From Nitratireductor pacificus pht-3B (GTDB lineage: Bacteria > Pseudomonadota > Alphaproteobacteria > Rhizobiales > Rhizobiaceae): 64,000 nt of DNA. The notes below the pieces were generated by a model, which worked only from the letters and a program-made list of their open reading frames with translations, was not told where the DNA came from and ran no database searches. The translations under genes and the position numbers were made by a program. The stretch spans positions 248,001-312,000 of the forward strand of contig NZ_AMRM01000002.1 of NCBI RefSeq assembly GCF_000300335.1, written 5' to 3'. Shown here in pieces: positions 43,453 to 51,981 of the stretch; the first letter of the stretch is position 1; each line of letters begins with the position of its first letter.

Positions 43453-44358
43453 TCAGCCGATGAGCACCAGAAGCACGATCCCCGCGACGATCAGCAGGCA
43501 TCCTGCCGCTTCAGCGCGGTTGATGTGCTCGCGGAAGAAGAACACGGAGGACGCGAAGGTGAAGATCATCTCGATCTGCGCCAGCGCCTTCACGACCGCC
43601 GCCTGCTGCAGTGTCATCGCGGTGAACCAGCCGAGCGAGGCCGAGGCGCCGACGAAGCCGACGAACAGCGAGGGCTTCCACGCGGCGGCGATCTTGGCGA
43701 TCTGCGAGCGGTCGCTCCAGACCATCCAGGCGAGCATGACGACGGTCTGGAAGGTGATGGTGACGGCCAGCGTCGTCGCCGCCTGCATCAGGAAGTTCGG
43801 GCCGCCGAGCGACAGGGAGGCGCCCCGGTAGGCGACCGCCGCAACGCCGAACAGCGTGCCGGAGGCGAGGCCGATCAGCGCGTTGCGGCTGACGAGCGAC
43901 GCAAACAGGTTGCGCCAGCTCATCGGCGTGCGGGCGACGGAGATCAGCATCACGCCGACGACGGTGATCGCGATGGCGATCAGCGCGCCGGGACCGGCCA
44001 TCTCGCCCAGCAGCACCAGTCCGAAGATCGCGGCCTGCGCCGGTTCGGTTCGGGAATAGGCCGTCCCGACGGCGAAGTTCCGGAACGAAAACAGGTAGAT
44101 CAGCAGGAACTGGGCGGCGATCTGCCCGAGCCCGCCCAGGACGATCCATGCCAGGAAGATGCCGTTGATCGGCGCGAACGGAAAGCCCGCGAACCAGTGC
44201 AGCCCGAGCACCAGCAGGATGGCGAACGGCATGCCGAAGCCGAACCGCACGAAGGTGGCGCCGGTCGTTCCCATCACGCCCTTCAGGTGCTTCTGCCCGA
44301 CCGACCGCAGGTTCTGCAGGAAGGCGGCGGCGATGGTGATGGGGATCCACAGTTCCAT
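43453..44358 (-). CDS. EamA-family (DMT) transporter
   Basis: The 301-residue protein has ten hydrophobic helices in two EamA repeats: the first near residues 5-135 (AYSRTEPAQAAIFGLVLLGE at its end) and the second near 150-298 (KALAQIEMIFTFASSVFFF). It is a drug/metabolite transporter of unknown substrate. ATG 44358 (MELWIPITIAAAF) begins the first helix. The frame is open further upstream but that part lacks hydrophobic character and overlaps the nucleotidase promoter region. Confidence 0.88.
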   Translation of the reverse strand: MELWIPITIAAAFLQNLRSVGQKHLKGVMGTTGATFVRFGFGMPFAILLVLGLHWFAGFPFAPINGIFLAWIVLGGLGQIAAQFLLIYLFSFRNFAVGTAYSRTEPAQAAIFGLVLLGEMAGPGALIAIAITVVGVMLISVARTPMSWRNLFASLVSRNALIGLASGTLFGVAAVAYRGASLSLGGPNFLMQAATTLAVTITFQTVVMLAWMVWSDRSQIAKIAAAWKPSLFVGFVGASASLGWFTAMTLQQAAVVKALAQIEMIFTFASSVFFFREHINRAEAAGCLLIVAGIVLLVLIG

Positions 44359-44536
44359 GCCGGCACTTGTGCCGCCAGACGGCAGGCTTCTCAAGGGGCA
44401 AATGCGGCAATGCGGTATGCCACTCCCGGCAATGGACCTGTTTGGCGGCCCTTCGGCGTGCCGGGTGCGTTCATGAAGCGGGAAAACGCCAGCCGGGCGA
44501 TTGCCGCGCGCCCGGAGCATCTGCCATAACAGGCGC

Positions 44537-45238
44537 ATGACAAACCAGCCTTCGCCAGCGCGCTTCTCCCACGTCACCGACTGGGTCTTCGACCTCGACA
44601 ACACGCTCTATCCGCATCACAGCAACCTGTTCTCGCAGATCGACGTGAAGATGACCTCCTATGTCGAGCAGCTCCTGGAGCTCGACCGCGAGGCGGCGCG
44701 CAGCCTGCAGAAGGAACTCTACCGCGACTACGGCACGACGCTGAACGGGCTGATGGAACGCTACGACATCGACCCGGACGACTTTCTCGAGAAGGTCCAC
44801 GACATCGACTATTCCTGGCTCGAGCCCGATCCGCGCCTCGGCGCGGCGATCCGCGCTCTGCCCGGCCGCAAGTTCATCTTCACCAATGGCGATCGCGGCC
44901 ATGCCGAGCGCGCCGCGCGCCAGCTCGGCGTCCTGGACAATTTCGACGACATCTTCGACATCGTCGCGGCCGATCTCCTGCCGAAACCGGCCGCCGCCAC
45001 CTATGACCGCTTCACGGCCCTGCATCGGGTGGCGGGCGAGAAGGCGGCGATGTTCGAGGACCTGGCGCGCAACCTGACGGTGCCGAAGAAGCTCGGCATG
45101 ACGACGGTCCTGGTGGTGCCGAACAATTTCGAGCCGACCTTCTCGGAAATCTGGGAGCAGGACGTTGAGCAGGAAGACGACGTCGACTATGTGACCGACG
45201 ATCTGGCGACATTCCTTGAAACGGTGATCGGGGCCTGA
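44537..45238 (+). CDS. Pyrimidine 5'-nucleotidase (HAD superfamily)
   Basis: The 233-residue HAD phosphatase has motif I DWVFDLDNTLYP (with the two Asp), motif II FIFTNGDRGH and a Lys in LLPKPAAATYDRF, plus the EDLARN motif IV. It matches the SDT1-like nucleotidases that sit between argB and dapD in Hyphomicrobiales. Here accessory genes separate it from both. ATG 44537 is 9 bases after CAGG. Confidence 0.9.
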   Translation: MTNQPSPARFSHVTDWVFDLDNTLYPHHSNLFSQIDVKMTSYVEQLLELDREAARSLQKELYRDYGTTLNGLMERYDIDPDDFLEKVHDIDYSWLEPDPRLGAAIRALPGRKFIFTNGDRGHAERAARQLGVLDNFDDIFDIVAADLLPKPAAATYDRFTALHRVAGEKAAMFEDLARNLTVPKKLGMTTVLVVPNNFEPTFSEIWEQDVEQEDDVDYVTDDLATFLETVIGA

Positions 45239-45243
45239 GGCCG

Positions 45244-45344
45244 GTGCGGCGCTTCACGTCGCTCGAGGCGCGGATCGATGCGGCCGCGCACCGGGTGCTG
45301 GATGCGTTGCCGGCGCAGGGGTTTTCCGGGCGCTGGTCGAGTTC
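45244..45344 (+). pseudogene. N-terminal remnant of the DUF817 gene, out of frame
   Basis: GTG 45244 opens a frame reading VRRFTSLEARIDAAAHRVLDALPAQGFS, split here as RRFTSLEARIDAAAH and RVLDALPAQGFS. This is a typical DUF817 N-terminus, but it ends at a TGA at 45358-45360 in the wrong frame relative to the rest of the gene. Loss of one base near 45326-45330 (CCGGG) would explain it. It begins five bases after the nucleotidase stop codon. Confidence 0.6.
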
Positions 45345-46238
45345 GTGGTGTTCGGCCTGAAGCAGGCCTGGGCCTGCCTGTTCGGCGGGGTGTTGCTCGC
45401 CCTCATCATCGCCACCCACTATCTGTGGCCGCGCGATGCGGCGCTGGCGCGCTACGACTTCCTGTTCCTGGCGGCGCTCGGGATCCAGATCGCCATGCTG
45501 GCCGCCCGGCTGGAGACGGTCTCAGAGGCCAAGGTGATCCTCATCTTCCATGTCGTCGGCACGGCGATGGAGCTTTTCAAGACGTCCGCCGGCTCGTGGA
45601 TCTATCCCGAGGCGAGCGTCTTTCACATCGGCGCCGTGCCGCTGTTTTCCGGTTTCATGTATGCGGCGGTCGGTTCCTATCTGGTCAAGACGTCCGCCGG
45701 CTCGTGGATCTATCCCGAGGCGAGCGTCTTTCACATCGGCGCCGTGCCGCTGTTTTCCGGTTTCATGTATGCGGCGGTCGGTTCCTATCTGGCGCGCATA
45801 AGCCGCATCTTCGACATGCGCTATTCACACTACCCGCCGCTCTGGGCGACCGTGCTCCTCGCGGTTGCGATCTACGTCAACTTCTTCGCCCACCACTTCA
45901 CCGTGGACATCCGTTACGGCCTGTTCGCGGTCACGGCGCTGCTCTATCTGCGGACCACAGTGCACTACCGGGTCTTCCGCTTCCGCCATCGCATGCCGCT
46001 CCTGCTCGGCTTCCTGCTGGTGGCGCTGTTCATCTGGTTCGCGGAAAACATCGGCACATGGTCGCGCGCCTGGATCTATCCCTCGCAGGCCCATGGCTGG
46101 ACCCCGGTGTCGCTCGGCAAGCTCGGCGCCTGGTACCTACTGATGATCATATCCTTCGTGCTGGTCTCTCTGGTGCACCGGCCGCGCCAGCCGGACCCGC
46201 TGCCGGCTCTGCCGGAGCAGGAAGCGAAGCCGGCCTGA
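45345..46238 (+). CDS. DUF817 family membrane protein with internal 36-residue duplication
   Basis: The family core is visible from GTG 45345: VFGLKQAWACLFGG, VGTAMELFKTSAGSWIYPE, FFAHHF, IWFAENIGTWSRAWIYP and LGAWYLLM. Relatives start about 34 residues earlier in the frame now broken upstream, so this start is either a rescue or an artefact. A 36-residue block ending in GFMYAAVGSYL occurs twice in direct succession with identical DNA. The repeated block spans a transmembrane hairpin, so the fold would be disturbed. Function of DUF817 is unknown. The copy may be inactive. Confidence 0.7.
   Translation: MVFGLKQAWACLFGGVLLALIIATHYLWPRDAALARYDFLFLAALGIQIAMLAARLETVSEAKVILIFHVVGTAMELFKTSAGSWIYPEASVFHIGAVPLFSGFMYAAVGSYLVKTSAGSWIYPEASVFHIGAVPLFSGFMYAAVGSYLARISRIFDMRYSHYPPLWATVLLAVAIYVNFFAHHFTVDIRYGLFAVTALLYLRTTVHYRVFRFRHRMPLLLGFLLVALFIWFAENIGTWSRAWIYPSQAHGWTPVSLGKLGAWYLLMIISFVLVSLVHRPRQPDPLPALPEQEAKPA
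45577..45792. repeat. Exact 108-bp tandem duplication
   Basis: 45577-45684 and 45685-45792 are identical at every base. The unit is a multiple of three, so the reading frame is kept. Lack of any divergence implies a very recent event or an assembly error. Confidence 0.93.
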
Positions 46239-46283
46239 ACCGGCTTCGCCAAGCATCATGGAATCAAGCGTCGTGGAATGCGG

Positions 46284-47255
46284 TCAGTGGTCGTGGTCGG
46301 AATGGCCGCCTCCCGCCGCGCCGCCGCGCGCCGGACCGACCTGAAGCATCAGCTCGGCCTTGCCGGCCTTCTCGAATTCCAGCGTGACGGGAACGGTCGA
46401 CCCTTCCCTGAACGGCGCCGTCACCTCCATGAACATCAGGTGCAGGCCGCCGGGCTTCAGCTCCACGGTCTCCCCGGCGGGGATGGCAAGGCCGCCCTCG
46501 ACGGGGCGCATCACCATCACGTCGTCCTTCATCTCCATCGTGTGGATTTCGGCGCGGCCCGCGGCCGGCGTCGAGACGGCCAGCAGGCGGTCGTCTTCGG
46601 TGCCGGTGTTTTCGACGGTCAGGTAGCCGCCGCCGGCGGGCTGCCCGGGCAGCATGGCGCGCGCCCGGGCGGCGCTGATCTTAAGCGCGCCGGCGACCGT
46701 CGCCTGCTCTGCATGGTCGTGGTGGTGGGCCGCTCCCGTCTCGGATGCGAGAACCGTCAGGCTGGGAGCAGGATGGGCGAGCGCATGCGCGTCCTGCCCC
46801 TCCGCCGGGATTTCGATCCAGGCGACTTCGCCGGACGCGCAGCTCTGCAGGGTTTTGAAGAAGAGTTTCTGGCCAGGCTCCACGCCGGCGAGCGTACCGC
46901 GCAGGGCGAATTCGTCGAACTGACCGTCCGGCAGCGCGCCGCCGCTCCAGGTCACGGCTGTAACGCCGCGCTCCACGGATTCCCCGTGGACCTCGTAGGG
47001 CTTCGCATAGGCGCCTTCCTCGATGGACAGCGTCCAGCCGGGCTTGGGCATCGGCTTGACCGAAACGAAGCCCTCGGGAATGTCGACGCGCACCGAATTG
47101 GTGGCCTCGCCGTCGCAGCCATGCGGGATGGTGACGACGGCCTTGTAGCCGCCGGCCCGGGCTTCGGGGGTTTCGAGCACCGCATGCGCGGCGGCGTTGT
47201 GAGCGAGGAGAACGGGCAGCAGGGTTGCCGCCGAAGCGAAAAGAATCTGGCGCAT
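46284..47255 (-). CDS. YcnI-like (DUF1775) and PCuAC copper-chaperone fusion, exported
   Basis: The 323-residue periplasmic protein has a signal peptide, then His24 at the start of a YcnI domain (HAVLETPEARAGGYK), with WIEIPAEGQ at its end. A His-rich linker AAHHHDHAEQA leads to a PCuAC domain. That domain shows the copper motif: IHTMEMKDDVMVM and GGLHLMFMEV. The C-terminus adds HSDHDH. Both domains bind copper in the periplasm, and PCuAC delivers Cu(I) to cytochrome oxidase. Fusions of the two are known in alphaproteobacteria. The DUF2946 gene lies just upstream. Confidence 0.92.
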   Translation of the reverse strand: MRQILFASAATLLPVLLAHNAAAHAVLETPEARAGGYKAVVTIPHGCDGEATNSVRVDIPEGFVSVKPMPKPGWTLSIEEGAYAKPYEVHGESVERGVTAVTWSGGALPDGQFDEFALRGTLAGVEPGQKLFFKTLQSCASGEVAWIEIPAEGQDAHALAHPAPSLTVLASETGAAHHHDHAEQATVAGALKISAARARAMLPGQPAGGGYLTVENTGTEDDRLLAVSTPAAGRAEIHTMEMKDDVMVMRPVEGGLAIPAGETVELKPGGLHLMFMEVTAPFREGSTVPVTLEFEKAGKAELMLQVGPARGGAAGGGHSDHDH

Positions 47256-47311
47256 GATAGGCCTTTCTGGTCTGAACGTTGGAGTGTCCCGGCGGGCCGG
47301 GAGGCAGGCGG

Positions 47312-47716
47312 TCAGACGGAAAGGGGCGGGGCGCGGATCGATGGCGGCGGGTCGCCGGCGCGGGCGCCTGGATCGGGAACGGTCCAGGAGCAATGACCGC
47401 CGGTCTCGACCGCCCCCGGCAGCGCAATTCGCGGCGATGCCGCCGGCGTGCTGGCGGCAAGCTGGAAGGCGCAGGAATGGCCGGTGATGCAGAGCGGGCA
47501 TTCGACATCGCTCGCATGGCCGCTGCTGTTGTCGCTGGCCTCGCCGACGCCGTAGATGGTGCAGATGACGAACTGGCCCGCCGGAGAAGCGGCGGCGGCC
47601 ACCACCAGCGGCTGGAAGGCGCTGAGGAACAGCGCAAGAAAGCCGACCGCCGCGAAGAGCTTCGCATCGCGGCGCAGGCTTTCGAACCAGCTGATCTGTG
47701 GCGGTCCTTCGTGCAT
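47312..47716 (-). CDS. DUF2946 family protein
   Basis: The 134-residue protein has one N-terminal membrane anchor (FAAVGFLALFLSAFQPLVVAA) and a periplasmic tail with VECPLCITGHSC, the CxxC...C pattern typical of DUF2946. It lies 56 bases upstream of the YcnI-PCuAC gene on the same strand, a common partnership with copper-handling genes. Confidence 0.8.
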   Translation of the reverse strand: MHEGPPQISWFESLRRDAKLFAAVGFLALFLSAFQPLVVAAAASPAGQFVICTIYGVGEASDNSSGHASDVECPLCITGHSCAFQLAASTPAASPRIALPGAVETGGHCSWTVPDPGARAGDPPPSIRAPPLSV

Positions 47717-47790
47717 CGTCGATCAGTAGCGCAGCCGTCCCATACACGCCAGCGCCGCGTGCTGCGGCAAGGCGGCGCGCTTCGGAGTGT

Positions 47791-47881
47791 CAGACCGAAA
47801 AGTGGAAACCGGCCTTCGGTCCGACGATCAGCCCATGATTTAGATCGTCCTTTGTGCGTCCGAAAGGACGCACGGGATCTA
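47791..47881. repeat. Dispersed palindromic repeat, family B copy 1
   Basis: The core ACCGAAAAGTGGAAACCGG leads into a TTCGGT arm, then a GATCGTCC arm and a GGACGCAC/GTGCGTCC hairpin, ending GATCTA. It aligns with 55483-55584 along its length. Its last bases contribute the TAG stop codon of the LOG-family gene on the minus strand. Confidence 0.7.
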
Positions 47882-48718
47882 AAGTTCGTAGAACGCCGCG
47901 ATCTTCGCCCAGGCTTCTTCCGCCGTATCGACGAAGGTGATCAGCTGGTCGTCGCCCGGCGAGATCGTTCCCTGTTCCGCCAGATAAGGGAGATCGATGG
48001 CATGCTCCCAGAACTCCTTGCCGAACAGGATGACGGGCACGCGCTCCATGCGTCCCGTCTGGATCAGCGTCAGCGATTCGAACAGTTCGTCCATCGTGCC
48101 GAAACCGCCGGGGAACACGGCCACGGCTTTCGCCCGCATCATGAAGTGCATCTTGCGGATCGCGAAATAGTGGAAGTTGAAGCACAGGTCGGGCGTCACA
48201 TAGGCATTCGGCGCCTGTTCGTGCGGCAGCACGATGTTGAGGCCGATCGACGGCGCGCCGCAATCGGCCGCCCCCCTGTTGCCTGCTTCCATCACGCCGG
48301 GTCCGCCACCGGTCACGACCACGTATTCGCGGTAGTAGGACTTGGCCGATTCTTCCGAGCACAGGCGGGCGAAGCGGCGCGCCTGCTCGTAGTAGCGGCT
48401 GTTCTTCTCGAGGTTCTTCTTCTGCGTCTCGTTCTTCGCCGCCCAGGCTTCGCCGCCCGGTTCCGGCAGGCGTGCGCCGCCGAACAGGATGACCGTCGAA
48501 CGGATGCCGCGTTCCGCCAGCGCCAGCTCCGGCTTCAGGAGTTCGAGCTGCAGCCGTACGGCGCGCAGCTCGCGCCGCGTCATGAAGTCCTCGTCGTCCC
48601 AGGCCAGCCGGTAGGTGGGCGCGCGCGTCTGCGGCGTATCGGGAACCTGGCGGGCGCGCTTCAGATCCTCGTCGGAATGTGGCAGCGGCGTCCAGCCGTT
48701 CTCGTCGGTCTTGTCCAT
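47879..48718 (-). CDS. LOG-family (TIGR00730) Rossmann-fold protein
   Basis: The 279-residue protein has VVVTGGGPGVMEAGNRGA and the LOG signature PGGFGTMDELFE. It is the longer type with an N-terminal helical extension (ELRAVRLQLELLKPELAL). LOG enzymes release cytokinin bases from their monophosphates, and bacterial members act as nucleotide 5'-monophosphate phosphoribohydrolases with uncertain physiological roles. Start ATG 48718 (MDKTDENGWTPLP) is the family-like start. Confidence 0.92.
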   Translation of the reverse strand: MDKTDENGWTPLPHSDEDLKRARQVPDTPQTRAPTYRLAWDDEDFMTRRELRAVRLQLELLKPELALAERGIRSTVILFGGARLPEPGGEAWAAKNETQKKNLEKNSRYYEQARRFARLCSEESAKSYYREYVVVTGGGPGVMEAGNRGAADCGAPSIGLNIVLPHEQAPNAYVTPDLCFNFHYFAIRKMHFMMRAKAVAVFPGGFGTMDELFESLTLIQTGRMERVPVILFGKEFWEHAIDLPYLAEQGTISPGDDQLITFVDTAEEAWAKIAAFYEL

Positions 48719-48867
48719 GATCGTGTCTTCCGTCCTCAATGCGGTCCCCTGCGCGTCATCGCGCGATTGACCCCCTCCGGCGCTTCGCATAGGTTCCGCG
48801 CCGGCCCTGGAACCATCTCCCAGACTATGGCCGAGCCCTTAACAGCTTGTTCAACGGAGCCGCAAGC

Positions 48868-49722
48868 ATGACCAAGACGGATGTCGCCGCGCTGGAAAAG
48901 ACGATCGAGAAGGCGTTTGACGAGCGTGACGGTGTTTCGACCTCGACCCGTGGCGAGATCCGCGAGGCGGTCGAGACGTCTCTGGCCCTGCTCGACAGCG
49001 GCAAGGCGCGCGTCGCGGAGCGTCAGGCAGACGGCTCCTGGACGGTCAATCAGTGGCTCAAGAAGGCCGTGCTCCTGTCCTTCCGCCTGAACCCGATGCA
49101 GATCATCAAGGGTGGACCGGGCGCTTCGGTCTGGTGGGACAAGGTCGATTCCAAGTTCGAGGGCTGGAGCGCCAACGAGTTCGAGAAGGCGGGCTTCCGC
49201 GCGGTGCCGAACGCGGTCGTGCGGCATTCGGCCTTCATCGCGCCGGGCGCGGTGTTGATGCCGTCCTTCGTCAATCTCGGCGCCTATGTCGGCAAGAACA
49301 CCATGGTCGACACCTGGGCGACCGTCGGCTCCTGCGCGCAGATCGGCGAGAACGTCCACCTGTCCGGCGGCGTCGGCATCGGCGGCGTGCTGGAGCCGAT
49401 GCAGGCCGGCCCGACCATTATCGAGGACAATTGCTTCATCGGCGCCCGCTCCGAGGTGGTCGAGGGCTGCATCGTCCGCGAGGGGTCGGTGCTCGGCATG
49501 GGCGTCTTCATCGGCAAGTCGACCAAGATCGTCGACCGCGCCACGGGTGAGGTGTTCTATGGCGAAGTGCCGCCTTATTCGGTGGTCGTCGCGGGCACAA
49601 TGCCGGGCAAGAACGTGCCGGGCGAGAACTGGGGTCCGAGCCTCTACTGCGCGGTGATCGTCAAGCGCGTCGACGAGAAGACGCGGTCGAAGACGTCGAT
49701 CAACGAACTCCTGCGCGACTGA
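48868..49722 (+). CDS. dapD: 2,3,4,5-tetrahydropyridine-2,6-dicarboxylate N-succinyltransferase
   Basis: The 284-residue enzyme of the succinylase lysine/diaminopimelate pathway folds as a left-handed beta-helix ([20 protein letters not shown], then [14 protein letters not shown]). ATG 48868 has CGGAGC upstream. It opens the compact dapD-DUF805-dapE-membrane protein cluster. Confidence 0.97.
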   Translation: MTKTDVAALEKTIEKAFDERDGVSTSTRGEIREAVETSLALLDSGKARVAERQADGSWTVNQWLKKAVLLSFRLNPMQIIKGGPGASVWWDKVDSKFEGWSANEFEKAGFRAVPNAVVRHSAFIAPGAVLMPSFVNLGAYVGKNTMVDTWATVGSCAQIGENVHLSGGVGIGGVLEPMQAGPTIIEDNCFIGARSEVVEGCIVREGSVLGMGVFIGKSTKIVDRATGEVFYGEVPPYSVVVAGTMPGKNVPGENWGPSLYCAVIVKRVDEKTRSKTSINELLRD

Positions 49723-49741
49723 CGCGGGACGGAGCGGCACG

Positions 49742-50113
49742 ATGCAGAAAGGACAGATATTCTGGCTGTTCTTCGGCTTTTCCGGAAGGGTGAGCCGCGC
49801 GGCGTTCTTCCTCGCCGGGATGTTGCTGGCAATCCTCCAGGCCTTCACGCTGTACCGCTTCACGCTCGCCCCGGAAGGCAGTGGCGCAAGCGGCGTGTGG
49901 GCCCTGTCCTTCTGGGCCCTGTTCTTCATCTCCGTCTTTTCCTCGGTCGCGCTCGGCGTCAAGCGCCTGCACGATTTCGGCAAGCCCGGCATTTTCGCGG
50001 TGGCGCTGTTCATCCCGATGGTGTCGATCATCGCCTTCATCGCGCTCTGCGTCTTTCCCGGCGATGCTGGCGCAAACGAATATGGCAGGCGGACCAACGC
50101 GCCCAAGGACTGA
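49742..50113 (+). CDS. DUF805 family membrane protein
   Basis: The 123-residue protein starts with the typical WLFFGFSGRVSRAAFFLAG and contains GVKRLHDFGKPGIFAVAL, the conserved DUF805 core. Three helices are predicted. It lies between dapD and dapE in this order. Function unknown. Confidence 0.9.
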   Translation: MQKGQIFWLFFGFSGRVSRAAFFLAGMLLAILQAFTLYRFTLAPEGSGASGVWALSFWALFFISVFSSVALGVKRLHDFGKPGIFAVALFIPMVSIIAFIALCVFPGDAGANEYGRRTNAPKD

Positions 50114-50165
50114 TCGCCGCCTTGCCGCGTGACAGCCGCGCGCTGTTGGATTATCCCTCTCCATC

Positions 50166-51353
50166 ATGAGCCTGCCCACAGACCCCGCCGCCAATCTCGC
50201 CGAGCTGATCCGCTGCCCCTCCGTCACGCCGGCCGAGGGCAATGCGCTGTCGGTCCTGCAAGGGATGCTCAAGGCACTCGACGGCACCGTCGAACGCCCC
50301 GTCTTCTCCGAGGACGGTACCCCCGATATCGAGAATCTCTACGCCCGCCTGTCCGGCAACGGCCCGCACCTGATGTTCGCCGGCCATACGGACGTCGTTC
50401 CGCCGGGCGACGCCTCCGCCTGGACGCATCCTCCCTTTGCCGCGGCAATCGCCAACGGGGAGATGTATGGCCGGGGGGCGGTCGACATGAAGGGCGGCAT
50501 CGCCTGCTTCGTGGCGGCGCTCGCTCGCTATGTCGAGGCGCACGGCAAGCCGAAGGGATCGGTCTCCTTCCTCATCACCGGTGATGAGGAAGGCCCGGCG
50601 ATCAACGGCACCGTCAAGCTCCTCGAATGGGCGGCGGCGCGCGGCGAGACCTGGGATGCAGCGATCGTCGGCGAGCCGACCAATCCGGAAAAGCTCGGCG
50701 ACATGATCAAGATCGGCCGGCGCGGCTCTTTGACCGGCCGCCTCACCGTTCACGGGCGGCAGGGACATGTGGCCTATCCGCATCTGGCCGACAACCCCGT
50801 TCGCGGCCTGCTGCCGATGCTGGAGACCCTGCTCGAACCTGCCTTCGACGCCGGGACGGAGATGTTTCAGCCGACCAACCTGGAAATCACCACCATCGAT
50901 GTCGGCAACCCGGCGACCAACGTCATCCCGTCTGAGGCCACCGCGACCTTCAACGTGCGGTTCAACGACGGCTGGACGGCGGAGGCGCTGCAGGCGGAGA
51001 TCCACAACCGTCTCGACGTGGCGGCAGAGGCAAGCCGCCTGCGGCCCGGCCGCGACACGCCCGTCGCCTTCGATATCGACTGGCTGGGACGCCCGAGCCC
51101 GGTCTTCCTGACCCGCGACGACCGGCTGGTCGAGACGCTCGGCGCCTCCGTCGAGGCTGTGGTCGGCCAGCGGCCGCAGCTTTCCACGTCCGGCGGCACG
51201 TCGGACGCCCGCTTCATCAAGGATTACTGTCCGGTGGTCGAGTTCGGCCTGGTCGGCCAGACCATGCACATGGTGGATGAGCGCGTCGCGCTCGCCGACC
51301 TTGAAACCCTGACCCTCATCTATCTGCGCTTCCTCGAAGACTGGTTCGACTGA
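50166..51353 (+). CDS. dapE: Succinyl-diaminopimelate desuccinylase
   Basis: The zinc peptidase-family enzyme (395 residues) hydrolyses N-succinyl-LL-diaminopimelate. Metal ligands are in [10 protein letters not shown], the DMKGG segment, [11 protein letters not shown] and a C-terminal GQTMHMVDE. The catalytic Glu pair is in DEEG. It follows DUF805 with a 52-bp gap. Confidence 0.96.
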   Translation: MSLPTDPAANLAELIRCPSVTPAEGNALSVLQGMLKALDGTVERPVFSEDGTPDIENLYARLSGNGPHLMFAGHTDVVPPGDASAWTHPPFAAAIANGEMYGRGAVDMKGGIACFVAALARYVEAHGKPKGSVSFLITGDEEGPAINGTVKLLEWAAARGETWDAAIVGEPTNPEKLGDMIKIGRRGSLTGRLTVHGRQGHVAYPHLADNPVRGLLPMLETLLEPAFDAGTEMFQPTNLEITTIDVGNPATNVIPSEATATFNVRFNDGWTAEALQAEIHNRLDVAAEASRLRPGRDTPVAFDIDWLGRPSPVFLTRDDRLVETLGASVEAVVGQRPQLSTSGGTSDARFIKDYCPVVEFGLVGQTMHMVDERVALADLETLTLIYLRFLEDWFD

Positions 51354-51355
51354 AC

Positions 51356-51949
51356 ATGCCCTCAGCCGCCGAGATCCAGCAGTATTTCGCCGGTGTCTGG
51401 CGCATGATGCTGGGACGCCCGGACGGGCTGAAGCTGCTCGACCTGTCCGCCGACGGTTTCTGGAACTCGTTCTTCGGCATTGTCGTCGCGCTTCCTGCGC
51501 TGATCGCCGGCTGGGTGACCATCGCCAACGAGATGGCCGGCGGCGATGTCTTCTCGTTCCGCTTCTCGCTGTTCATCCGGCTGATGCTGACGGATCTGGC
51601 AACCTGGGTTGTGCCCTATGGCATCCTCGCTCTTGCGGCGCGGCCGGCCGGCGTTGCCGACCGCTTCGTCCATTACGTGGTGGCGAACAACTGGGCGTCG
51701 GCGCTGTTCGCCTGGCTGATGCTGCCGCCCGTGCTCGTGCGCCTGTTCTGGCCAGAGGCGATCGAGGCGGCGAGCGCCGTCACGTTCCTCTTCTTCGTCG
51801 CCAGCATGGTCCTGTCATGGCGCCTGACCAATGCCGCGATCGGCAAGGGTCCCGCGGTGGCGACCGCCGTGTTCGCTGCGATGTTCGCCGCTTCGCTCGC
51901 AGTGCTCTTCACCATGGAAGGTCTCCTCGACCTGTCGAGGACGGGGTAG
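51356..51949 (+). CDS. Conserved membrane protein downstream of dapE
   Basis: The 197-residue protein has five hydrophobic segments, including FFGIVVALPALIAGWVTIA, LATWVVPYGILALAARPA and VATAVFAAMFAASLAVLF. The ATG lies two bases past the dapE stop, so it is coupled. It is seen, from memory, between dapE and truA in related genomes. I do not recognise a named family. Confidence 0.78.
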   Translation: MPSAAEIQQYFAGVWRMMLGRPDGLKLLDLSADGFWNSFFGIVVALPALIAGWVTIANEMAGGDVFSFRFSLFIRLMLTDLATWVVPYGILALAARPAGVADRFVHYVVANNWASALFAWLMLPPVLVRLFWPEAIEAASAVTFLFFVASMVLSWRLTNAAIGKGPAVATAVFAAMFAASLAVLFTMEGLLDLSRTG

Positions 51950-51981
51950 GGCGGGGCCGGCGGGTTCCGGATACGGCGCGC

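Noticed and set aside
44359..44604. N-terminal extension of the EamA frame
   Set aside because: The added residues are not hydrophobic and the extension covers the promoter and start of the divergent nucleotidase gene.
45577..45792. CRISPR or minisatellite array
   Set aside because: There are only two units, no spacers, and both lie inside a membrane-protein reading frame.
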